Part shown: positions 41,844-51,372 of the stretch, piece by piece
How the letters are laid out: each line of letters opens with the position of its first letter
How positions within the stretch are numbered: position 1 is the stretch's first letter
Assembly: GCF_020297055.1 (NCBI RefSeq)
Contig: NZ_JAIXCQ010000012.1
Span: 1-64,000, forward strand
From: Isoptericola luteus
GTDB lineage: Bacteria; Actinomycetota; Actinomycetes; Actinomycetales; Cellulomonadaceae
Direction of reading: 5' to 3'
DNA: 64,000 bases
Program-made: the position numbers and the translations under genes
Notes under the pieces: generated by a model
Databases searched by the model: none
Told to the model about the DNA's origin: nothing
The model's input: the letters and a program-made list of their open reading frames with translations, nothing else

Positions 41844-42185
41844 ATGGCCGGAACCGTGGCCCAGCCGATCGGCATCACCGACCCGCCCATCGACGAGCTG
41901 CTGCAGCGCACCGACTCCAAGTACGGGCTGGTGCTCTACGCCGCGCAGCGTGCGCGCCAGATCAACGCCTACTACTCGCAGCTCAACGAGGGCCTGCTGG
42001 AGAACGTCGGCCCCCTCGTGGAGACGCGCAACCAGGAGAAGCCGCTGTCGATCGCGATGCGCGAGATCAACGACGGCCTGCTGACCTCCACCCCGGTGGA
42101 GGAGAAGCCCGAGGACGCCACCGTCGCCGAGCCGGTCATCGACTTCGGCGACCCGGACGTCCTCGGCGACACGTCGTCCCTCTGA
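41844..42185 (+). CDS. rpoZ: RNA polymerase omega subunit
   Basis: Small assembly subunit of RNA polymerase, 113 residues. [31 protein letters not shown] is the conserved core, followed by [15 protein letters not shown] and an acidic C-terminal tail typical of actinobacteria. ATG has GGAGAG 7 bases upstream. coaBC begins 16 bases after its stop, so they are probably cotranscribed. Confidence 0.96.
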   Translation: MAGTVAQPIGITDPPIDELLQRTDSKYGLVLYAAQRARQINAYYSQLNEGLLENVGPLVETRNQEKPLSIAMREINDGLLTSTPVEEKPEDATVAEPVIDFGDPDVLGDTSSL

Positions 42186-42201
42186 GCACCCCGCCGCGCC
42201 G

Positions 42202-43479
42202 ATGAGGATCCTGCTCGGGGTCAGCGGGGGCATCGCCGCGTACAAGTCCGTGCTCCTGCTCCGCCTCCTGCGTGAGCAGGGGCACGCGGTGCGCGTGCTG
42301 CCCACCGCCTCGGCGCTGCAGTTCGTCGGCGCCCCCACGTTCGAGGCGCTGTCGGGCGAGCCGGTGACCCCGGAGGTCTTCGAGGACGTCGCCCACGTGC
42401 CCCACGTGGCGCTCGGTCAGGGCGCCGACCTCGTCGTCGTGGCCCCGGCCACCGCGGACCTCATGGCACGCGCCGCCACCGGCCGCGCGGACGACCTGCT
42501 CACCTCGACGCTGCTGACGGCGCGCTGCCCCGTGGTCATGGCCCCGGCCATGCACACCGAGATGTGGGAGCACCCCGCCACCCGCGCCAACGTCGCCACG
42601 CTGCGCGCCCGCGGCGTGGTCGTCGTCGAGCCGGCCAGCGGGCGGCTCACCGGCGCCGACACGGGTCCCGGGCGCCTGCCCGAGCCCGAGGAGATCGCGC
42701 GGGTGGCCCTGGCACTGGTCGGCGCCGCCCCTGGTGGGCCCGGAGCGCCCGCGGCCACGGATGACGGCGCGGCCACGGACGACGGAGCCGGTGACCTCGC
42801 CGCACGGCGCGTCGTGGTGTCGGCCGGCGGCACCCGCGAGCCGATCGACCCGGTCCGGTTCATCGGGAACCGGTCCAGCGGCCGCCAGGGCGTCGCCCTC
42901 GCCCTTGCCGCGCGGGCACGCGGCGCGCAGGTGACCCTCGTCGCCGCGAACCTGGACGTGGCCCTCACGGCTCAGGCGCGGGCCGTCGGCATCGACGTGG
43001 CCGACGTCGAGACCGCCGCGCAGCTGCGCTCCGCGGTCCGCGAGGCCGCGGGCGCCGCGGACGTCGTCGTCATGGCCGCCGCCGTCGCGGACTTCCGCCC
43101 GGCCGCCGTGCCCGACGCGAAGATCAAGAAGGTGCCGGGCGAGGGCCCCGCGCCCATCGAGCTGGTCCAGAACCCCGACGTCCTCGCCGAGCTCGCGCAC
43201 CAGCGGCTGCGCGCCGGGCAGGTGGTGGTGGGCTTCGCCGCCGAGACCGGGGACGCCGAGGGCACCGTGCTGGAGCACGGGCGCGCCAAGGCCCGGCGCA
43301 AGGGGGCCGACCTGCTGGCCGTCAACGCCGTCGGGGGCGGTCGCGGTTTCGCGGTGGACACCAACGAGGTGACGATCCTGGACGGCTCCGGCGAGGAGGT
43401 CGCGCGGGCGTCCGGGACAAAGCGCGCGGTCGCCGACGGCATCTGGGACGCCGTGGCCGACATCCTCCCGGCGACCTGA
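42202..43479 (+). CDS. coaBC: Bifunctional phosphopantothenoylcysteine decarboxylase/synthase
   Basis: Coenzyme A synthesis steps 2 and 3. 425 residues. The FMN-binding CoaC half starts ILLGVSGGIAAYKSVLLLRLL and has catalytic His in HVPHVALGQGADLVVVAPAT and the PASGRLTGADTGPGRL clamp. The CoaB half (from about 195) has VVVSAGGTREPIDPVRFIGN, SSGRQG and the Lys-rich AKIKK. The linker contains a short duplicated ATDDGA. A strong terminator follows the gene. Confidence 0.96.
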   Translation: MRILLGVSGGIAAYKSVLLLRLLREQGHAVRVLPTASALQFVGAPTFEALSGEPVTPEVFEDVAHVPHVALGQGADLVVVAPATADLMARAATGRADDLLTSTLLTARCPVVMAPAMHTEMWEHPATRANVATLRARGVVVVEPASGRLTGADTGPGRLPEPEEIARVALALVGAAPGGPGAPAATDDGAATDDGAGDLAARRVVVSAGGTREPIDPVRFIGNRSSGRQGVALALAARARGAQVTLVAANLDVALTAQARAVGIDVADVETAAQLRSAVREAAGAADVVVMAAAVADFRPAAVPDAKIKKVPGEGPAPIELVQNPDVLAELAHQRLRAGQVVVGFAAETGDAEGTVLEHGRAKARRKGADLLAVNAVGGGRGFAVDTNEVTILDGSGEEVARASGTKRAVADGIWDAVADILPAT

Positions 43480-43509
43480 CGTCCCCGACATCCCGAACAT
43501 CCACGGAGA

Positions 43510-43548
43510 CGCCCGCATCCTGAGACAGATCCCAGGATGCGGGCGTTT
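43510..43548 (+). terminator. Terminator after coaBC
   Basis: CGCCCGCATCCTG (43510-43522) pairs perfectly with CAGGATGCGGGCG (43533-43545), 10-base loop, then TTT. It ends 39 bases before the metK -10 box, so it closes the rpoZ-coaBC unit rather than acting as a metK riboswitch. Confidence 0.85.
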
Positions 43549-43586
43549 CGCCCGTTGTCGACGCAGAGATTCCGGCCCTGCGCCCG

Positions 43587-43592
43587 TAGGCT
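43587..43592 (+). promoter_or_regulatory. -10 box of metK, leaderless spacing
   Basis: TAGGCT ends 7 bases before the metK ATG. Confidence 0.6.
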
Positions 43593-43599
43593 GTCCGCC

Positions 43600-44817
43600 A
43601 TGACCGATGCGCTGCGTCTCTTCACGTCCGAGTCCGTGACCGAGGGACACCCGGACAAGGTGTGCGACCAGATCTCCGACGCCATCCTCGACGCCCTGCT
43701 CACCCAGGACCCGCGGTCGCGCGTCGCGGTGGAGACCATGGTCACCACGGGCCTCGTGCACGTCGCCGGAGAGGTGACGACGGACGCCTACGTCGAGATC
43801 CCGCAGATCGTGCGCGAGGTCGTGCGCAGCATCGGCTACACGTCGTCGGCCATCGGCTTTGACGGCGACTCCTGCGGGGTGTCGGTCTCGATCGGCCAGC
43901 AGTCGCCGGACATCGCGCAGGGCGTCGACAAGAGCATCGAGGAGCGTGACGACTCCGCCGGGCCGAGCAGCACGCGCGACCCGCTCGACGCGCAGGGGGC
44001 GGGCGACCAGGGCCTGATGTTCGGCTACGCCAGCGACGAGACGCCGTCCCTGATGCCGGTACCGATCTGGACGGCGCACCGCCTCGCCGAGCGCCTCGCC
44101 TCCGTGCGGCGCACGGGGGAGCTGCCCGGCCTGCGGCCCGACGGCAAGACCCAGGTGACGGTCGGCTACGACGGCGACCGTCCGGTGCGCATCGACACGG
44201 TCGTGCTCTCGACGCAGCACGACGCGGACGTCGTGCAGGACAAGCTCGAGCGCGAGGTCGCCGAGCACGTCATCGCCCCCGTGCTGGCCGACGTCGCGGA
44301 GCTGGTCGGGCTCGACACCGGCGGCGCCCGCCTCATCGTGAACCCGACCGGCAAGTTCGTCGTCGGAGGCCCGCAGGGAGACGCCGGCCTCACCGGACGC
44401 AAGATCATCGTCGACACCTACGGCGGCATGGCCCGGCACGGCGGCGGGGCGTTCTCCGGCAAGGACCCGTCGAAGGTGGACCGGTCGGCCGCGTACGCGA
44501 TGCGGTGGGTGGCCAAGAACGTGGTCGCGGCGGGCCTGGCGCGCCGGTGCGAGGTGCAGGTGGCCTACGCCATCGGCAAGGCCCACCCCGTAGGCCTGTA
44601 CGTGGAGACGTTCGGCACCGAGACCGTGCCCGTCGAGCGTATCGGCGCGGCGATCGACACGGTGTTCGACCTGCGCCCGGCCGCCATCGTGCGTGACCTG
44701 GACCTGCTGCGGCCCGTGTACGCCAAGACCGCCACGTACGGTCACTTCGGCCGCGAGCTGCCCGGCTTCACCTGGGAGCGCACCGACCGGACCGACGCCC
44801 TGCGTGCGGCGGTCTGA
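43600..44817 (+). CDS. metK: S-adenosylmethionine synthetase
   Basis: Makes SAM from methionine and ATP. 405 residues with [25 protein letters not shown] at the N-terminus, the hexapeptide-like GAGDQG, and the P-loop-like [16 protein letters not shown] near the C-terminus. ATG 43600 fits both homology and the leaderless -10; the frame from 43537 crosses the terminator region. No SAM riboswitch is visible. A hairpin (44826-44856) follows. Confidence 0.97.
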   Translation: MTDALRLFTSESVTEGHPDKVCDQISDAILDALLTQDPRSRVAVETMVTTGLVHVAGEVTTDAYVEIPQIVREVVRSIGYTSSAIGFDGDSCGVSVSIGQQSPDIAQGVDKSIEERDDSAGPSSTRDPLDAQGAGDQGLMFGYASDETPSLMPVPIWTAHRLAERLASVRRTGELPGLRPDGKTQVTVGYDGDRPVRIDTVVLSTQHDADVVQDKLEREVAEHVIAPVLADVAELVGLDTGGARLIVNPTGKFVVGGPQGDAGLTGRKIIVDTYGGMARHGGGAFSGKDPSKVDRSAAYAMRWVAKNVVAAGLARRCEVQVAYAIGKAHPVGLYVETFGTETVPVERIGAAIDTVFDLRPAAIVRDLDLLRPVYAKTATYGHFGRELPGFTWERTDRTDALRAAV

Positions 44818-44825
44818 GCACCTGA

Positions 44826-44856
44826 CCCGCTCCCGCCCGCCGCTCGCAGGAGCGGG
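44826..44856 (+). terminator. Possible terminator after metK
   Basis: CCCGCTCC (44826-44833) pairs with GGAGCGGG (44849-44856) around a 15-base GC-rich loop. Confidence 0.45.
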
Positions 44857-44912
44857 CCGCGCATGTCGGTCGCGTGGCTCCGGTGTCCCCGGGGCGTGAT
44901 GGGATGGTGCCC

Positions 44913-47225
44913 GTGACCGACGTCGACGAGCCCGAGCAGCCCGCGCTGCTCGGGCTCGACGACGTCCAGGGGCCGGCCCGCGGGCGCAAGGACAAGGGCA
45001 AGGCCCGCAGGACGCCCCTCGGGGCGCAGGAGATGGCCACGGAGCTGCCGGTGGCCCGGGTCGTGCTCGACCTGCAGCCCGCGCACCTGGACCGCGAGTA
45101 CGACTACCTCGTGCCCGCCGTGATGTCCGACGCGGCGCGCCCGGGCGTGCGCGTCCGCGCCCGGTTCGGCCCCCAGGAGGTGTCCGGGTACGTCGTCGGG
45201 CGCGCTGAGACGTCCGAGCACACGGGGCGCCTGGTGCCTCTCAAGCGGCTCGTCTCGCCCGACCCCGTCCTCAGCGCACCGGTGCTGCGGCTCGCACGCG
45301 CCGTCGCCGAGCGGTACGCCGGCACCCTCGCGGACGTGCTGCGGCTCGCCGTCCCCCCGCGGCACGCGCGGGTGGAGAAGGAGATCCTCGCGGTGCTCGC
45401 CGAGCAGCACGAAGATCCCGTCGACGGTGCCGAGGCACACGACGGGGCGAGGACCGGCCGCGCCGGTGATGGCGGCGACGACCCGGCGCGGCCGGGGCCG
45501 CCGCCCGGCGACGGCCCTCAGGAGGACCCCTGGGCGGCGTACCGGGGCGGTGCGGCGTTCTGCCGGCACCTGCTGGCCGGCGGTGCCCCCAGGGCCGTCT
45601 GGACGCCCCTGCCGGGCCTCGCGCCCCCCGGGGGCCCCGCCGGTCGCCGTGACGGCTCTGACGGACCGGGCGCACCGACCGCCGCGGGCGGCGCCACCTC
45701 CGCGGGGGTGCCCGTGCCGCAGCCGGTGCCGCAGACCGTGCCGCACTGGGCGGCGGGGATCGCGCAGGCCGTGCGCGCCACCCTCGCCGGCGGGCGCCGC
45801 ACGCTGGTGGTGGCGCCCGACGCCCGGGACGTGGACCGGGTCTGCGCGGCCCTGGACGCCGCCGGGGTGAGCGACCACGTGCGCCTGCTCGCCGACGACG
45901 GCCCGGCGCCCCGCTACCGCGCGTTCCTGCGTGCCCGGCACGGCCTGGCGTCCGTCGTCGTGGGGACCCGCGCGGCGATGTTCGCCCCCGTGCCGCACCT
46001 GGGGCTCGTGGTGCTGTGGGGGGACGGGGAGGACACCCTCGCCGAGCCGCACGCCCCGTACCCCCACGTGCGCGAGGTGCTGGCACTGCGCAGCGAGCTC
46101 GAGAGCGCGGCCTACCTGCTCGCGTCGCCCGGCCGCACCGTCCAGGCGCAGGCGCTGCTCGCGGCCGGGTGGGCGCACGAGATCGCGGCCACCCGCGACG
46201 TGCTGCGGGCGCGCGCCCCCCGCGTGCGGGCGCTGACCTCCACCGAGCTGGCGTCGGAGGGCCCGGGCGCCGCCGCCCGCCTGCCCACGGCCGCCTGGCG
46301 GGTGGCGCGCGCCGCCCTGGAGCACGGGCCCGTGCTCGTCCAGGTGCCGCGCACCGGCTACCTGCCCGTGGTGGCGTGCGGGCGCTGCCGCACGGCCGCA
46401 CGCTGCGGCGCCTGCCACGGCCCCCTCGGGCTGCCCGGCACGGCCGCCGCCCCCCAGTGCGCCTGGTGCGGGCGCCTCGCCGGGGGCTGGCGCTGCGACG
46501 AGTGCGGCGACACCCGGCTCCGGGCCGTGCGGGTCGGCTCCGACCGCACCGCCGAGGAGCTCGGCCGCGCGTTCCCCGGCACCACGGTGCGCCTGTCCGC
46601 GTCGACGGCGCCCGGAGGAGTCCTCGACCACGTGCCCGCCGCGCCCGCGCTCGTCGTCAGCACGCCCGGTGCCGAGCCCGTGGCCGCCGGCGGGTACGCG
46701 GCAGCGCTGCTGCTCGACGCCGCCGTCGCGACGTCGGGCACCGGCCTGGCCACCGCCACCGACGCCCTGCACCGATGGCTCGCGGCCGCCTCCCTGGTGC
46801 GCGCCGCCTCCGACGGCGGGCAGGTGCTGCTCGTCGGGGACGCCGCACCCGCGCCCACGGGCGCGCTCGTGCGGTTCGACCCCGGTGGCCTCGCCGACCG
46901 TGAGCTCGCCGAGCGTCACGAGCTCGGGCTCCCGCCAGCGGTGCGGGTCGCGGCCGTGACGGGGGAGCGCCAGGCCGTCGCGGCGGTCGTCGGGCGGGTG
47001 CCGCTCGCGGCCGGCGACGCCCTGCTGGGCCCCGTCGAGCAGCCGGCGCCCGGCGGTGCCGCCCGCGACGTCACGCTCGACCCGGGGGTGCGGGTGGTCC
47101 TGCGCGTCCCGCTGGCCCGCGGCGCCGAGCTCGCGGCACAGCTGCGCGCGTCCCTCGCGGTGCGGTCCGCCCGGCGCGAGGGCGGTACCGTCCGCGTCCA
47201 GCTCGACCCCAAGGAGATGCTCTGA
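44913..47225 (+). CDS. priA: Primosomal protein N' (PriA-like), helicase motifs lost
   Basis: 770-residue relative of the replication-restart factor PriA. The N-terminal 3'BD domain (ARVVLDLQPAHLDREYDYLVPAVM) and the zinc-binding Cys pairs (CGRCRTAARCGAC, later CAWCGR and CDECGDTRLR) are kept. The Walker A that should stand after the linker is missing: the segment reads LAGGRRTLVVAPDARDVDR, without GKT/S. This loss is known for actinobacterial PriA, so it probably acts in primosome assembly without unwinding. GTG 44913 is chosen: TGGGAT ends 7 bases upstream and the family-like MTDVDEPEQPALLG starts there; ATG 44904 is an alternative. Confidence 0.88.
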   Translation: MTDVDEPEQPALLGLDDVQGPARGRKDKGKARRTPLGAQEMATELPVARVVLDLQPAHLDREYDYLVPAVMSDAARPGVRVRARFGPQEVSGYVVGRAETSEHTGRLVPLKRLVSPDPVLSAPVLRLARAVAERYAGTLADVLRLAVPPRHARVEKEILAVLAEQHEDPVDGAEAHDGARTGRAGDGGDDPARPGPPPGDGPQEDPWAAYRGGAAFCRHLLAGGAPRAVWTPLPGLAPPGGPAGRRDGSDGPGAPTAAGGATSAGVPVPQPVPQTVPHWAAGIAQAVRATLAGGRRTLVVAPDARDVDRVCAALDAAGVSDHVRLLADDGPAPRYRAFLRARHGLASVVVGTRAAMFAPVPHLGLVVLWGDGEDTLAEPHAPYPHVREVLALRSELESAAYLLASPGRTVQAQALLAAGWAHEIAATRDVLRARAPRVRALTSTELASEGPGAAARLPTAAWRVARAALEHGPVLVQVPRTGYLPVVACGRCRTAARCGACHGPLGLPGTAAAPQCAWCGRLAGGWRCDECGDTRLRAVRVGSDRTAEELGRAFPGTTVRLSASTAPGGVLDHVPAAPALVVSTPGAEPVAAGGYAAALLLDAAVATSGTGLATATDALHRWLAAASLVRAASDGGQVLLVGDAAPAPTGALVRFDPGGLADRELAERHELGLPPAVRVAAVTGERQAVAAVVGRVPLAAGDALLGPVEQPAPGGAARDVTLDPGVRVVLRVPLARGAELAAQLRASLAVRSARREGGTVRVQLDPKEML

Positions 47226-47227
47226 GG

Positions 47228-47899
47228 ATGCAGCCCGACCCTCCGCCCGGTCCCGACCCCCGGAACGATCCTGAGGACGGCCCGACGAGCGGAACCGTGA
47301 TCGACACCGTCGTCTACGACTTCGGCAACGTCCTGGTCGGATGGGACCCCTACGGCGCGTTCCGCGGCCGTCCCCGCGCCGAGGTGGACGCCTGGATGGC
47401 CGAGATCGACTTCCCGGCCTTCAACCTCGCCCAGGACGCCGGCCGCTCCTGGGCGCGGGCGCGCGCGGCGCTCGCGGACCGCCCGCACCTGCTGCCGCTG
47501 CTCGACGAGTACGTGGCGCAGTTCGCCGCGACCCTCACCGGCCCCGTCCCCGGCTCGGCGGAGCTCGTGGAGGAGCTCCGCGGGTCCGGTTTGCGCCTGC
47601 TCGGCCTGACGAACTGGTCCGCCGAGCTCTTCGTGCACGCCGCGCGGTCCGCACCCGCGACGACGCTCATGGACGACGTCGTGGTCTCCGGGCGGGTGGG
47701 GCTCGCCAAGCCCGACCCGGCGATCTTCGCCCACCTCGTCGCCGTGCACGCCGTCGAGCCCGCCCGCGCGGTGTTCGTGGACGACAGCCCGGTCAACGTC
47801 GCCGCGGCCCGCGACGCGGGACTGCACGCCCTGCACTTCACCGGCACGCCCGGGCTGCGGCGCGACCTGCGGGCCCTCGGCGTGCCGGTGAGCGCCTAG
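47228..47899 (+). CDS. HAD-superfamily hydrolase (HAD-IA)
   Basis: 223 residues. A disordered Pro/Asp-rich lead precedes motif I VVYDFGNVLVGWD (about 28-40), where the nucleophile Asp is followed by Phe-Gly, as in YihX-like HAD phosphatases; motif II is LGLTNWS, motif III Lys in GLAKPDPAIF, and motif IV VFVDDSPVNV. It is a probable sugar-phosphate or nucleotide phosphatase; the substrate cannot be told. ATG begins 2 bases after the priA stop, so the two are cotranscribed. Confidence 0.9.
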   Translation: MQPDPPPGPDPRNDPEDGPTSGTVIDTVVYDFGNVLVGWDPYGAFRGRPRAEVDAWMAEIDFPAFNLAQDAGRSWARARAALADRPHLLPLLDEYVAQFAATLTGPVPGSAELVEELRGSGLRLLGLTNWSAELFVHAARSAPATTLMDDVVVSGRVGLAKPDPAIFAHLVAVHAVEPARAVFVDDSPVNVAAARDAGLHALHFTGTPGLRRDLRALGVPVSA

Positions 47900-48050
47900 G
47901 GCAGCTCTGCGGGCCGGGGCGCGGACTCCGACGCCGTCGGGCCCCAGCCACCGAGGGCACCTGACGCAAGGACCCGGTCGTGCCGGGACCGCAGGTCCGG
48001 GGCACGTCGAGGTGCGGTCATCGTCACAGCCCCGGCCCCGGCGCCGCCAC

Positions 48051-48056
48051 TAGGAT
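48051..48056 (+). promoter_or_regulatory. -10 box of fmt, leaderless spacing
   Basis: TAGGAT; GTG 48063 lies 6 bases after it and GTG 48060 only 3, which supports 48063 as the start. Confidence 0.65.
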
Positions 48057-48062
48057 CGGGTG

Positions 48063-49010
48063 GTGCGCCTGCTCTTCGCCGGTACCCCCGAGCCCGCCGT
48101 CCCGTCCCTTCGCGCCCTGCTCGCCTCGCGCCACGAGGTCGTCGCCGTCCTGACCCGTGCGGACGCCCGTGCCGGCCGCGGGCGCCACCTCGTGCCGAGC
48201 CCGGTGCGCGTCGCCGCCGAGGAAGCGGGCATCCCGGTGCTCACCGACGTGCCCCGGGGGGAGGAGTTCGTCGCCACCCTGCACGACCTCGACGTCGACG
48301 CCGCCCCCGTGGTCGCGTACGGGCACCTGCTGCGCCCCGAGGTGCTCGCCGTCCCCCGCCTCGGGTGGATCAACCTGCACTTCTCCGTGCTGCCCGCCTG
48401 GCGGGGCGCGGCGCCCGTGCAGCACGCCGTCCTCGCCGGCGACGAGGTCACCGGCGCCACCACGTTCCTCCTCGACGAGGGGATGGACACCGGGCCGGTC
48501 CTCGGCACCGCCACCGAGACCGTCCGCCCCCGGGACACCTCCGGCGACCTGCTGGGCAGGCTCGCCGACAGCGGCTCCGGCCTGCTCGTCGCCACCCTCG
48601 ACGCGCTCGAGGACGGCGAGCTGCGACCGCAGCCGCAGCCGACCGACGGCGTGAGCCTCGCCCCGAAGATCAGCACCGACGACGCCCGCGTGCGCTGGGA
48701 GGACCCGGCCCTCGCCGTCGACCGGCGGGTGCGGGCGGTCACTCCCGCCCCCGGGGCATGGACAGCCCTGCCCGACGGCGCCCGCCTCGGCCTGGGCCCC
48801 GTGACGCCGCGCCCCGACGTCACCGACCTGGGCCCCGGCCAGGTGCGTGCCGGCAAGCGGGAGGTGCTCGTCGGTACAGCCACCCACGCCGTGCAGCTCG
48901 GCGAGGTCAAGCCCGTCGGCAAGACGTTCATGGCCGCCCCCGACTGGGCCCGCGGGGCAGGCCGCGCCGTCCTGGAGGCACACCCGGTCCTCGGCGCCCC
49001 CTCGTCGTAG
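48063..49010 (+). CDS. fmt: Methionyl-tRNA formyltransferase
   Basis: Formylates initiator Met-tRNA from 10-formyl-THF. 315 residues: [19 protein letters not shown] at the N-terminus, the catalytic segment [26 protein letters not shown], the Asp in [10 protein letters not shown], and a C-terminal tRNA-binding barrel. GTG start by family length and promoter spacing. It is followed closely by rsmB, which has its own leaderless -10 box; fmt-rsmB-rpe is a conserved order, interrupted here by a minus-strand acetyltransferase. Confidence 0.96.
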   Translation: MRLLFAGTPEPAVPSLRALLASRHEVVAVLTRADARAGRGRHLVPSPVRVAAEEAGIPVLTDVPRGEEFVATLHDLDVDAAPVVAYGHLLRPEVLAVPRLGWINLHFSVLPAWRGAAPVQHAVLAGDEVTGATTFLLDEGMDTGPVLGTATETVRPRDTSGDLLGRLADSGSGLLVATLDALEDGELRPQPQPTDGVSLAPKISTDDARVRWEDPALAVDRRVRAVTPAPGAWTALPDGARLGLGPVTPRPDVTDLGPGQVRAGKREVLVGTATHAVQLGEVKPVGKTFMAAPDWARGAGRAVLEAHPVLGAPSS

Positions 49011-49039
49011 GGGTCAGGCACCCCCGGGGCAGGGCACCG

Positions 49040-49045
49040 TAGGAT
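49040..49045 (+). promoter_or_regulatory. -10 box of rsmB, leaderless spacing
   Basis: TAGGAT ends 6 bases before GTG 49052. Confidence 0.6.
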
Positions 49046-49051
49046 CTCGGG

Positions 49052-50635
49052 GTGAACGAACGCTCCGGACCGTCCGACCGCCGCGACTCCAGCGGCCGCC
49101 AGCGCGGGGCCGCGCGCCACCGCGGGGATCGGCACCGCACCGCGCAGGCCCCCGCCGAGCGCCGTCGCCGTACCGACCCCGCGCGGACCGCGGCCTTCGA
49201 CGTCCTGCGACAGGTGGACGGGTCCGACGCGTACGCCAACCTCGTGCTGCCGCCGCTGCTGCGCGAACGCCACCTCACCGGCCGGGACGCCGCCTTCGCC
49301 ACCGAGCTCGCCTACGGCACGCTGCGCCTGCGCGGGCGCTACGACGCCATCCTCTCCCGGTGCGTCAGCCGCCCCCTGGACCGACTCGACCCCGAGGTGC
49401 TCGACGTGCTGCGCCTCGGCGCCCACCAGGTCCTCGGCATGCGGGTGCCCCCGCACGCCGCGGTGTCCGAGACCGTCGCCCTCGCGCGCGACCGCGTCGG
49501 CGCCGGACCCGCTCAGATGGTCAACGCCGTCCTGCGGGCCGTCGGGCGCACCTCGCTCGACGACTGGCTCGAGCGGCTGCGCACCGAGGCGCCTGACGCC
49601 GTCAGCGGGCTCGCCGACACCGGCTCCCACCCCGCGTGGGTCGTGCGCGCCCTGCGGGAGGCCCTCGTCGGGCACGGCCGCACCCCCGACGAGATCACCG
49701 ACCTGCTCGAGGCGGACAACGCTGCCCCCCGCGTCACGCTCGTCGCCCGGCCGGGCCTCGTCAGCCCCGAGCAGCTCGACGACGACGCCCGCGACGCCGG
49801 GGTGCGCCTCGAGCCCGGGCGCTGGGCGCCCACCGCCGGCATCCTCGCCGGCGGCTCGGACCCCGCGGGCCTGCCAGCCGTCGCGGACGGCCTCGCCGGG
49901 GTGCAGGACGAGGGCTCCCAGCTCGTCACGCTGGCGCTCGCGGCCGTGGGCCTGTCGGGTGCCAACGGTGCCGACGGTGCCGACGGTGCCGACGGTGCCG
50001 ACGGGGGTGCTCCCGAGCGCTGGCTCGACCTGTGCGCCGGCCCCGGGGGCAAGGCGGCGCTGCTCGCGGCGCTCGCGGACTCCCACGGCGCGACCCTCGT
50101 GGCCAACGAGGTCGCGCCGCACCGGTCACGGCTCGTGGAGCGGGCCCTGCGCGCCGTCCCGGCGGACCTCGTCGAGCGCGTGCGCACCGGTGACGGCCGG
50201 GAGATCGGCGCCGACGAGCCGGGCGCCTACGACCGGGTCCTCGTCGACGCGCCCTGCACGGGCCTCGGGGCGCTGCGCCGTCGGCCCGAGTCGCGCTGGC
50301 GCCGCACGCCCGCCGACCTGGCCGGGCTCACGACGCTCCAGCGCGAGCTGCTCGGGTCGGCGCTCGACGCCGTGCGTCCCGGGGGAGTGGTCGCCTACGT
50401 GACGTGCTCCCCGCACCTGGCCGAGACGCGGCTCGCCGTGGACGACGTGCTGCGCCACCGTGACGACGTCGAGCGCATCGACGCGCGCGCCGCCGTGCGT
50501 GCGGTGCTGGTGCCCGGTGCGCAGATCGACCTCGGGGCGGACGACGGCGGAGCCGACGGTCTCGACGTGCAGCTGTGGCCGCACGTGCACGGCACTGACG
50601 CGATGCACCTGACGCTGCTGCGCCGCACGGCATAG
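49052..50635 (+). CDS. rsmB: 16S rRNA (cytosine-967-C5) methyltransferase
   Basis: 527 residues: NusB-like RNA-binding domain (about 40-170) and a SAM-dependent methyltransferase domain with motif [40 protein letters not shown] containing one catalytic Cys, and [11 protein letters not shown] containing the second. Just before motif I lies a repeat-coded loop [18 protein letters not shown] start from the leaderless promoter. It ends convergently with the acetyltransferase gene. Confidence 0.95.
   Translation: MNERSGPSDRRDSSGRQRGAARHRGDRHRTAQAPAERRRRTDPARTAAFDVLRQVDGSDAYANLVLPPLLRERHLTGRDAAFATELAYGTLRLRGRYDAILSRCVSRPLDRLDPEVLDVLRLGAHQVLGMRVPPHAAVSETVALARDRVGAGPAQMVNAVLRAVGRTSLDDWLERLRTEAPDAVSGLADTGSHPAWVVRALREALVGHGRTPDEITDLLEADNAAPRVTLVARPGLVSPEQLDDDARDAGVRLEPGRWAPTAGILAGGSDPAGLPAVADGLAGVQDEGSQLVTLALAAVGLSGANGADGADGADGADGGAPERWLDLCAGPGGKAALLAALADSHGATLVANEVAPHRSRLVERALRAVPADLVERVRTGDGREIGADEPGAYDRVLVDAPCTGLGALRRRPESRWRRTPADLAGLTTLQRELLGSALDAVRPGGVVAYVTCSPHLAETRLAVDDVLRHRDDVERIDARAAVRAVLVPGAQIDLGADDGGADGLDVQLWPHVHGTDAMHLTLLRRTA
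49958..50002 (+). repeat. Five 9-bp tandem repeats inside rsmB
   Basis: GGTGCCGAC units (the first reads GGTGCCAAC) from 49958 to 50002, in frame, coding Gly-Ala-Asp/Asn repeats between the RNA-binding and SAM domains. Copy-number changes would not shift the frame. Confidence 0.92.
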
Positions 50636-50718
50636 CCCGCCTCCACGAGGTGTCAGGGCCATGTGCACGTCCCCGTGCCCCGGTACCTGACGACTGGTGG
50701 GCGGCGGGGCGCCCCGGC

Positions 50719-51285
50719 TCAGGCGAGGGAGCGCTGGAGCAGCATGGTGCTCACGCTGCGGCCGTGCTTCACCCCGACGTCCCGCAGGACGCCGACGACC
50801 TCGAAGCCGAAGCGCCGGTGCAGGGGGAGGGAGCCGGCGGCGGCCGGGTCCTCCGCGACGACGGCGACGACCTGCCGCACGCCCGCCAGGGAGCAGGCGT
50901 CGAGCAGCGCGGAGAGCAGCCGGGTCCCCACCCCGCGGCCCTGGGCCTCGGGGGCGAGGTAGACGGTGTCCTCCACCGTGTACCGGTAGGCGGCCTTGGG
51001 GCGCCACGGGGTGGCGTACGCGTAGCCGACGACGGCGCCCTCCTCCTCGGCAACGAGGAACGGCAGGCCGCGCGCCGAGAGGTCCGCGAACCGGCTCGCC
51101 CAGGCGTCCAGGGACGGCGGGTCCTCGTCGAAGGTCACGGCCGTGCCGGTGACGTACGGCTCGAGGATCGCCGCGACGGCCGGCAGGTCTCCGGGCAGGG
51201 CAGGGCGGACCGTGGTCCTGGGGCGCGGCACGTCGTCGTGCGGCTCGCCGGGGGGAGGTCCGGCGGGGGAGTGGAGCGGGAGCAC
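50719..51285 (-). CDS. GNAT acetyltransferase, phosphinothricin-acetyltransferase-like
   Basis: 188-residue N-acetyltransferase. [37 protein letters not shown] matches the PAT/MnaT group; the acetyl-CoA motif is [15 protein letters not shown], and [22 protein letters not shown] closes the fold. GTG 51285 is fixed by a minus-strand -10 box TACGCT (51297-51292) with exactly 6 bases between. It may detoxify an amino-acid-like compound such as methionine sulfoximine (family knowledge, not shown here). It stands between rsmB and rpe on the opposite strand. Confidence 0.9.
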   Translation of the reverse strand: MLPLHSPAGPPPGEPHDDVPRPRTTVRPALPGDLPAVAAILEPYVTGTAVTFDEDPPSLDAWASRFADLSARGLPFLVAEEEGAVVGYAYATPWRPKAAYRYTVEDTVYLAPEAQGRGVGTRLLSALLDACSLAGVRQVVAVVAEDPAAAGSLPLHRRFGFEVVGVLRDVGVKHGRSVSTMLLQRSLA

Positions 51286-51291
51286 GGGGCG

Positions 51292-51297
51292 AGCGTA
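51292..51297 (-). promoter_or_regulatory. -10 box of the GNAT gene, leaderless spacing
   Basis: TACGCT on the minus strand, 6 bases before the GTG at 51285. Confidence 0.6.
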
Positions 51298-51360
51298 GTG
51301 GATCGCAGCGGGCAGGGCGTGCGCCGCTCCTCCGCTCCTCGCCGGCAGGGCGCGGCGGCC

Positions 51361-51366
51361 TACGCT
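51361..51366 (+). promoter_or_regulatory. -10 box of rpe, leaderless spacing
   Basis: TACGCT ends 6 bases before ATG 51373. Confidence 0.6.
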
Positions 51367-51372
51367 GTGTCC

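Noticed and set aside
43493-43599. SAM riboswitch before metK
   Set aside because: The only hairpin is a terminator placed before the metK -10 box, and the metK transcript appears leaderless.
47900-48050. Gap between the HAD gene and fmt searched for tRNA or small ORFs
   Set aside because: No cloverleaf, conserved ORF or clear hairpin was found; only the fmt -10 box at its end.
50636-50718. GTCAGG/CCTGAC inverted repeat between rsmB and GNAT genes
   Set aside because: Only 6-bp arms with a long loop; too weak to call a terminator.
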